This document shows, piece after piece, positions 57,782 to 64,000 of a stretch of 64,000 nt of DNA. The position numbers and the translations under genes were made by a program. Numbering within the stretch: position 1 is the stretch's first letter; every line of letters begins with the position of its first letter. Below the pieces are notes generated by a model, which was given only the letters and a program-made list of their open reading frames with translations, was not told where the DNA came from and made no database searches. Origin of the DNA: Skeletonema tropicum (taxonomy: Eukaryota; Bacillariophyta; Thalassiosirophyceae; Thalassiosirales; Thalassiosiraceae); assembly GCA_037178625.1 (NCBI GenBank), contig CM074129.1:3596001-3660000 (forward strand). Direction: 5' to 3'.

Positions 57782-58167
57782 GATAGCGATTTTTTGTTCG
57801 TGTTGATAAGATTGCTAACGTCGTTGACAAGTTGTGTTGTTTCCGGATGGGGAAAATGAGCAATGAGCTGTTGCTACCTGCGTAGCCTATACGATGTTGA
57901 ACAGACATCATGTGCAACATTTACCTAATTTCCGAAGTGATATGATACTTATGAACAGACATCATGGTTGTAGCATATGGTTGTTGAGAAATGAGCGAGG
58001 AAAGGCGAGGAACGAGGAGCGAGGAGCGAGGAGCGAGGGTCGCACGCGGCTGGGCGGAAAAAATTCATAGGTTTGTAGCGAGCACCTTATATTTTTTTCT
58101 CCACCAGCACCTTTTATTATGCGTTATATCTTGTTTTTTTGCTGTCTAGTACCACCTATATTTCAGC

Positions 58168-58382
58168 ACCGTTTTGTAGCCAGCACCTTATATTCCAGCA
58201 CCTTATATTATTTAGCCTTATTTATCCCTTTTCTTTATGTCGGATCAGGCATCATTTTTTTCCCGTACTAGAGAATGTCAGCACCTTATATTCAGATTTC
58301 CACGTGTCAGGCCCTTATATCATTGGTTTCTTTTTCAACTAGAGAATGTCAGCACCTTATATTCTGAGTTTCCGGAACTGTT
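58168..58382 (+). repeat. Left 215 bp inverted repeat
   Basis: Matches the reverse complement of 60682-60896 with only two differences noticed. The copies produce the same spurious open frame on opposite strands (58237 plus, 60827 minus). Confidence 0.9.
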
Positions 58383-58395
58383 GTCCGGAAACTCA

Positions 58396-59275
58396 GACTC
58401 CATCATTCATAGAAAGAAAATTTACCATATACTGGTTCAGATTAGTACCAGTGCAATATTATTGTTCAGTGTAGTGTTACCGTTTTGGTTCATATTTTAA
58501 CCAAAGTACTAAGTGAATTAGAATCTAATTGGTTCAGAATGGAACCAGTTAGTTCCGGTAGGAAGTGAATTAGGACAATGACTCCATCATTATTAGATGT
58601 GCAGAAAATTAATCTCGATGATCCATAGAATGAAATAATAGCAAATGTATTAAATTACTATGGCAGATCGTACTTCAGATTGGATGGAATGACTCCATCA
58701 TTCATAGAAAGAAAATTTACCATATACTGGTTCAGATTAGTACCAGTGCAATATTATTGTTCAGTGTAGTGTTACCGTTTTGGTTCATATTTTAACCAAT
58801 GTACTAAGTGAATTAGAATCTAATTGGTTCAGAATGGAACCAGTTAGTTCCGGTAGGAAGTGAATTAGGACAATGACTCCATCATTATTAGATGTGCAGA
58901 AAATTAATCTCGATGATCCATAGAATGAAATAATAGCAAATGTATTAAATTACTATGGCAGATCGTACTTCAGATTGGATGGAATGACTCCATCATTCAT
59001 AGAAAGAAAATTTACCATATACTGGTTCAGATTAGTACCAGTGCAATATTATTGTTCAGTGTAGTGTTACCGTTTTGGTTCATATTTTAACCAGTGTACT
59101 AAGTGAATTAGAATCTAATTGGTTCAGAATGGAACCAGTTAGTTCCGGTAGGAAGTGAATTAGGACAATGACTCCAACATTATTAGATGTGCAGAAAATT
59201 AATCTCGATGATCCATAGAATGAAATAATAGCAAATGTATTAAATTACTATGGCAGATCGTACTTCAGATTGGAC
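58396..59275 (+). repeat. Three 295 bp tandem copies
   Basis: Units start with GACTCCATCATTCATAG at 58396, 58691 and 58986. They are almost identical, differing at a few positions (ACCAAAGTACT, ACCAATGTACT, ACCAGTGTACT). One inverted copy plus partial lies at about 60150-60615. Confidence 0.9.
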
Positions 59276-59341
59276 TGATTCCATCTGTTACCATTGCACT
59301 ACCTGCGTGGCGGAACTCATGGTAAGGGTGATAATTGCTAG

Positions 59342-60148
59342 CTTATGGTAAATGATGATGATGGGTGCTCATGAGGATAACGGGACAAGCACGGTCCGGG
59401 CTGTCCTCCACACGCACAGGTCGAAACATATTGGTTGAGATTATAACATTGGTTCTGGTAAGTACCAGTGCAATAAACTATTAAGAATAGAACATTGGTT
59501 CTGGTGAGTACCAGTGTAATACACTATTAAAAAAACAACATTGGTTCTGATAAGTACCAGTGCAATAAACGATTTAGAAACATAACAGAAGACTACACGT
59601 GGAATTCCGAATATAAGGTGCTGACATTCTCTAGTAACAAAAAAAATAAGGACAAAGAAGAAATACTAAAAATGGGCTGTATAATATAAGGTGCTGAAAT
59701 ATAGGTGGTACTAGACAGCAAAAAAACAAGATATAACGCATAATAAAAGGTGCTGGTGGAGAAAAAAATATAAGGTGCTCGCTACAAACCTATTATTTCA
59801 GCACCTTATATTATACAGCCCATTTTTAGTATTTCTTCTTTGTCCTTATTTTTTTGTGTTACTAGAGAATGTCAGCACCTTATATTCGGAATTCCACGTG
59901 TAGTCTTCTGTTAGGTTTCTAAATCGTTTATTGCACTGGTACTTATCAGAACCAATGTTCTTTTTTTAATAGTGTATTACACTGGTACTTACCAGAACCA
60001 ATGTTTTATTCTTAATAGTTTATTGCACTGGTACTTACCAGAACCAATGTTATAATCTCAACCAATATGTTTCGACCTGTGGAGGACAGCCCGGACCGTG
60101 CTTGTCCCGTTATCCTCATGAGCACCCATCATCATCATTTACCATAAG
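59342..60148. repeat. Inner palindrome with 104 bp loop
   Basis: Arms of about 360 bp (59342-59700 and about 59790-60148) are inverted copies that both carry three degenerate units with ACATTGGTTCTGGTAAGTAC. The centre (59690-59793) is a perfect reverse complement of the element's left end 58067-58170. The left arm has a 6 bp insertion (ACGCAC) near 59412. Confidence 0.8.
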
Positions 60149-60681
60149 ATTAGAATACTACACTGGTTAAAATATGAACCAGAAAGATGACACTGTACTG
60201 AACAATAATATTACACTGGTACTAGTCTGAACCAGTATCATACGAAACTACGAAGATACCTCAATGATGGAATCAGTCCAATCTGAAGTACGATCTGCCA
60301 TAGTAATTTAATACATTTGCTATTATTTCATTCTATGGATCATCGAGATTAATTTTCTGCACATCTAATAATGATGGAGTCATTGTCCTAATTCACTTCC
60401 TACCGGAACTAACTGGTTCCATTCTGAACCAATTAGATTCTAATTCACTTACTACACTGGTTAAAATATGAACCAAAACGGTAACACTACACTGAACAAT
60501 AATATTGCACTGGTACTAGTCTGAACCAGTATTGTACTCTTGCAATGATGAATTCATTCTAATCTTAAGTACGACCTAAGATGGTAAATTTTCTTTCTAT
60601 GAATGATGGAGTCATCGTCCGGACAGCTATGGATCCTAACCATTACAGCTATGAATCATACCCATTAACTTTCGTCCCAAG

Positions 60682-60896
60682 AACAGTTCCGGAAACTCAG
60701 AATATAAGGTGCTGACATTCTCTAGTTGAAAAAGAAACCAATGATATAAGGGCCTGACACGTGGAAATCTGAATATAATGTGCTGACATTCTCTAGTACG
60801 GGAAAAAAATGATGCCTGATCCGACATAAAGAAAAGGGCTAAATAAGGCTAAATAATATAAGGTGCTGGAATATAAGGTGCTGGCTACAAAACGGT
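60682..60896 (-). repeat. Right 215 bp inverted repeat
   Basis: Inverted partner of 58168-58382; ends GGCTACAAAACGGT directly before the 9 bp target duplication. Confidence 0.9.
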
Positions 60897-61019
60897 AAAA
60901 AATTCGGGGGATGGTGTGGCATTCTAACAAGAATTTCGTGCGCACCCGCACTAGCGCACTAGAATCAAAAGCCTACAATACTTATTCCTACTCAATACTC
61001 ATAAATAATTGCTTCGACC

Positions 61020-62270
61020 ATGACGTCCGCTGCTGCCATCACACGCTACTGCAGCCTCTCTCGAAGGTCTTCTTCAAGTTTCACATTGACAGCCACCTCG
61101 ATAATAATACTAGCCGCCAGCTATCTTCTTTCTTCCTCTTCTTTCGCTGAAGCTTTTGTGGTCATCTCGCCGATAACGAGCAAATCAACATCAACATCAC
61201 ATCACTTTCATGTCAAGCCGGCAGTAGCGCTCCACGCAACACCCACCACCACCACGTCCGCACTCTCGACCAGAATACCAATCAACGAATCTTACCCCGG
61301 CCTGCAAAAAGTTCACTCCAATCCAGACGTTTACATCATTTCTCAATTCCTCTCTCCTCACGCCTGCGACGATCTAATTTCACGTGCCAAAAGCAGAGGC
61401 ACCCAACGAAGTCCCGTAGCCTACGCAGGCTGGACTGACGATATCAAAGACTTGCTAGGGCTGGCTGCATCCGGACCTGTATCATGGGGGGCGATTTTGG
61501 GTGCGTGGTGGGAGGCGCAGGAGGATCAGTCTACGAATGTGATGCTGAATTTGGTGCTTCATGCGTTGAGGAATTATAGTGTGTTGTTCGTCCTAGCGGC
61601 GATTTTGATCGCGGGATATACCAAGATTCGAGCGGATGGATTACAGGAGTTGCGAACTAGTACTAGCACTACTTTGGATGATTTGGGTGGGGGGTTGGAA
61701 GAGGGGGGCAGCGGCGTGAGGGAATTTGTGTTACGTTCTGTTGACTTGTTTGGTCCTCCATCAGTAAGATCACAAGACGGGAATGATGCTACTGATACTC
61801 ATGATGATGTGTTGTCGTCACCAGCAGCATATTTTGAAGCTCCAACAGTCATCAATTACGAAAAAGATCAAGCGCTCGCACCACATTACGACGCCAATCG
61901 TTCAGCGAGTGTGGAAGATGCCAATCGTGGTGGGCAGACACTTTCGACTTTGTTGGTGTATCTCAATGATGTTGAAAGGGGTGGTACTACCAAGTTTGGA
62001 AAGCTTCCAGCAATTACGTCAACAAAATCATCATCGTCCTCATTGAAACAACGTCAAGTGATTGGTGATCCAAATTTGAACATCATCCCACGTAAAGGTG
62101 ACGCATTGCTCTTCTTCCCGGCAGATGCGAAGGGGAATTTCGATGAACGGACAGAGCATGAGGGCTGTCCTGCGGTTGATGAAAAATGGATTGCACGTAT
62201 CTGGAGGCATGAGAGTCGTGTTCCTCCGCCTTTTGGGCTGAGTGATGAGTGCATTCAAGAGTATTGTTGA
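61020..62270 (+). CDS. Prolyl 4-hydroxylase alpha-like dioxygenase with inserted hydrophobic segment
   Basis: 416 aa, intronless. N-terminal hydrophobic sequence (LTATSIIILAASYLLSSSS), ending SFAEAFVVISP, indicates ER entry, possibly plastid. The P4H fold starts at VYIISQFLSPHACDDLISRA (about 103) and is then interrupted by about 120 residues including a likely TM helix (YSVLFVLAAILIAGYTKI, about 183-202) before the double-stranded beta-helix core resumes at PTVINYEKDQALAPHYDAN. Fe(II) ligands: His and Asp of HYD (about 289) and distal His in TEHEGC (about 379); the 2-oxoglutarate Lys is in DEKWIARIW. STLLVYLNDVERGGTTKF is the usual P4H block. Substrate unknown. Confidence 0.85.
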   Translation: MTSAAAITRYCSLSRRSSSSFTLTATSIIILAASYLLSSSSFAEAFVVISPITSKSTSTSHHFHVKPAVALHATPTTTTSALSTRIPINESYPGLQKVHSNPDVYIISQFLSPHACDDLISRAKSRGTQRSPVAYAGWTDDIKDLLGLAASGPVSWGAILGAWWEAQEDQSTNVMLNLVLHALRNYSVLFVLAAILIAGYTKIRADGLQELRTSTSTTLDDLGGGLEEGGSGVREFVLRSVDLFGPPSVRSQDGNDATDTHDDVLSSPAAYFEAPTVINYEKDQALAPHYDANRSASVEDANRGGQTLSTLLVYLNDVERGGTTKFGKLPAITSTKSSSSSLKQRQVIGDPNLNIIPRKGDALLFFPADAKGNFDERTEHEGCPAVDEKWIARIWRHESRVPPPFGLSDECIQEYC

Positions 62271-63027
62271 GGTTGAGTTGATCTACTATTACTAATGTAT
62301 TTGTATTCGGATAAATCTACATCTGCGGCGAGGTGTTTGAATTTGAAGCAGCGATGGATGATAATATTGATGAGGCGAGTGTGGTATGTTGTGTGATGTC
62401 GATTAATTGTTTCGATTGGTCTTCGTTCGCGTTCGCGGTCTACGTACAGCAGCAGCAGCACTTCCATTTTCACTAGAAATAGAGACACTTTTTAATCCTG
62501 GAGCATGAGTCGGAATCCAGAAGATCATTCTAATGATAATAAAATTCGTACTGTGAACTTCTTATATTATCATACGAGGCAAAGCAAATTCCCAATTCAA
62601 ATTCAATCATTGCATCATAATAACAACGAACACAAAGCACAAGATCAAAAGTCAACTCAGTTACACATCTTGTGCTTGCATGTATCTATAACTATAATAC
62701 TATACACTCCTTCTTATTGTTCTTGTAAGGGTAAGGCGCAAGGCTGCTAGGTAATATATGTATAGTGTTTCTCATGTCCGTGCAACTTGTTCCCCTGTAA
62801 TTTGATGGATTATTATATTTATATTTATCTCTTTCATGTTCTCCATGATGTGTATCATCATTACTTCGATTTCTGCTAATAAATTGTTCAGCCTCGCCTC
62901 CACATGAAACCTTTCACAATCACAACAAACCATGTCCATGCATTGTGTATCAATATCATGAAACTCAAATATGTAGTCTCCCCCAGCACTTGAGACCCAA
63001 AATCTTAAACTCGTACAAATGCATCCC
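62271..63027. other. Intergenic, no gene seen
   Basis: Between the P4H stop and the stop of the partial gene on the minus strand. Frames at 62255-62488 and 62505-62750 lack features. Confidence 0.5.
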
Positions 63028-64000
63028 CTACCACAACATCATGATAGCAGTAGCAGTAACAACAACAGCAGCAGTTCCATCAGCAAACCCAGTCATGACT
63101 GCATAGATGGCACCATTAGTATCAGCATCAACTCCCAACTCATTCTTCTCGAGCTGAACTTCAATAGCAAATGCAGATTCCTGATCACCAGCAATTTGCA
63201 AAGCACGAGCACGAGCAGCAGATGAAGAAGTAGAATCATCAATCTCAACAGCTAGGCGACGACCACTTTCAGCAAGCTTGAGGAACACAACACCGGACAC
63301 TTGGGCAGTGGAAGAGGACTCATAGCTGAAGAAGCTAGCAGGAATGACAGAAGCAACATGAACGCCATTCTTGAAAGCAACCTTGGACTTGGAGGAGATG
63401 GAGCTGTCAACAAGAGTCTTGTTCCACACAATATCCAATGTCTTTCCTTCTTGAATCATCTTGAGGCTATTGAGGGAATCAATCTCCACTTCTTCATCAA
63501 GAGAACGAATGCACACATTCAAATAGTCATCAACACCAAGAGTGTTCGTGTTGCAAATGAATGTTTCCTTGTTGTTGCAAGTACATGCCTCAATGTACTT
63601 GTCCACAGCTGCGCTCGTCTCATTGGAACCAAGGGAAATCTGGGCAAGATTGGCATCATCCTGAGTTTGAAAGTTGTTCTCAAAGTTGAGGTCAACTTCA
63701 ATGTCACGCTCAAGTTTCTTGATTACTTCACCACTGGAGCTAGAAGGCAACCAAAGACTCAAACAAAACACAACAGACTTAGTATCAGAATTCCAGATGT
63801 TACTGCCCACAATTGTATCTTTCTCCACATCCAAAAAGACACTGAGGTTTTCAAGGGAAGTATCATCCTCATTGGGAGAAGTAGAGTTGGTAGGGATGAT
63901 GATGATGGCACTATCAATTGCTTCCTTGCATCCTTTCTTGAGTATGGTGAATTCGAACTTGCGGCCTGCCCCAATCTTGTAGGTTCTTAGGGTGATTTCA
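63028..64000 (-). CDS. Partial surface/secreted protein, 5' end beyond the window
   Basis: The minus frame is open from the right edge (64000) to a stop at 63028, about 323 codons; the start lies outside. The visible part begins EITLRTYKIGAGRKFEFTIL, has paired Cys (CTCNNKETFIC, LNVCIRSL), several N-x-S/T sites and a hydrophobic C terminus (FADGTAAVVVTATAIMMLW) preceded by small residues, which resembles a GPI-anchor signal or a C-terminal TM helix. It resembles diatom cell-surface proteins in style, but no family is recognised. An apparent ATG at 63834 is internal. Confidence 0.7.
   Translation of the reverse strand, partial: EITLRTYKIGAGRKFEFTILKKGCKEAIDSAIIIIPTNSTSPNEDDTSLENLSVFLDVEKDTIVGSNIWNSDTKSVVFCLSLWLPSSSSGEVIKKLERDIEVDLNFENNFQTQDDANLAQISLGSNETSAAVDKYIEACTCNNKETFICNTNTLGVDDYLNVCIRSLDEEVEIDSLNSLKMIQEGKTLDIVWNKTLVDSSISSKSKVAFKNGVHVASVIPASFFSYESSSTAQVSGVVFLKLAESGRRLAVEIDDSTSSSAARARALQIAGDQESAFAIEVQLEKNELGVDADTNGAIYAVMTGFADGTAAVVVTATAIMMLW

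Larger units (their letters stand above)
58067..60896. mobile_element. Composite foldback (long-TIR) element, MULE-like
   Basis: The 2,830 bp unit is flanked by a perfect 9 bp direct repeat AAAAAATTC (58058-58066 and 60897-60905). Its outer ends are similar (GGTTTGTAGCGAGCACC on the left; GTTTTGTAGCCAGCACC read from the right). Long inverted repeats of 215 bp (58168-58382 and 60682-60896), 295 bp modules in opposite orientation on both sides and a central palindrome make nearly the whole unit self-complementary. The motif CAGCACCTTATATT recurs many times in both orientations. Long TIRs with 9 bp duplications are typical of Mutator-like elements. It has no transposase, so it is non-autonomous. 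Confidence 0.75.

Noticed and set aside
58237..58500. Two open frames with nearly the same protein (58237 plus and 60827 minus, MSDQASFFSRTREC).
   Set aside because: They are the two arms of the 215 bp inverted repeat, with no family similarity; a by-product of the repeat.
1..64000. tRNA or rRNA genes.
   Set aside because: No convincing cloverleaf or rRNA core sequence was seen by eye; a tRNAscan-SE or Infernal run would settle this.

Overview
The window looks like nuclear DNA of a diatom (a photosynthetic stramenopile, probably centric). The reasons are: genes on both strands with short GT-AG introns; several proteins with a signal peptide cut just before Phe (AFVSP, ALG|FSP, NG|FSPP), the diatom bipartite plastid-targeting pattern; a Ser/Pro-repeat plus LRR membrane protein ending in the Cys-rich tail usual for diatoms; and DUF6824-like modules. 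The genus is not determined. All gene models and domain calls were read by eye from the sequence.

Layout. 1-9 kb: an RWD-domain protein (RWDD1/Gir2-like), an SGF29-like SAGA subunit, a probable MITE, two predicted plastid proteins and an M14 carboxypeptidase. 9.2-14.9 kb: a seven-exon gene whose exons all join in phase, predicting 1,732 aa that combine three DUF6824-like modules, a TALE-like homeodomain, WW, BTB/T1-like, CXXC, AP2-like, a Cys/His-rich segment, two Tudor-like modules, an MBD-like segment and a PHD finger. 15-26 kb: Rab18, a satellite-like array of about 190 bp units, an LRR gene with one repeat per exon, a frame-broken gene and an internally deleted hAT transposon with an 8 bp target duplication. 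27-36 kb: mitochondrial SCOT, a COX16-like protein, an 883-aa six-exon membrane protein, a small coiled-coil protein and a RAD51B-like recombinase.

36-46 kb holds a tandem pair of large membrane proteins (Notch-like LNR, EGF-like and propeller-like ectodomains). The 36-41 kb copy is intact; the 42-46 kb copy has a 1-nt frameshift and a missing C-terminal domain, and parts of the two are almost identical. 47-56 kb is dense housekeeping: a plastid lysophosphatidate acyltransferase, OLA1, a plastid SET methyltransferase, ribosomal protein uS13 with a start codon split by an intron, mitochondrial ribosomal protein mS33, and a long disordered protein. 56.6-61 kb is repetitive: more of the 190 bp family, then a 2.83 kb foldback element with 215 bp inverted repeats and 9 bp target duplications. 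61-64 kb: a prolyl 4-hydroxylase with an inserted hydrophobic segment, and the 3' part of a predicted surface protein cut by the window edge.

How the genes relate: there is no operon logic. Recurrent themes are chromatin (SGF29-like, the multi-reader protein), plastid-targeted proteins and cell-surface proteins. Several pairs are divergent with short shared upstream regions (carboxypeptidase/chromatin gene, coiled-coil/RAD51B, mS33/disordered protein).
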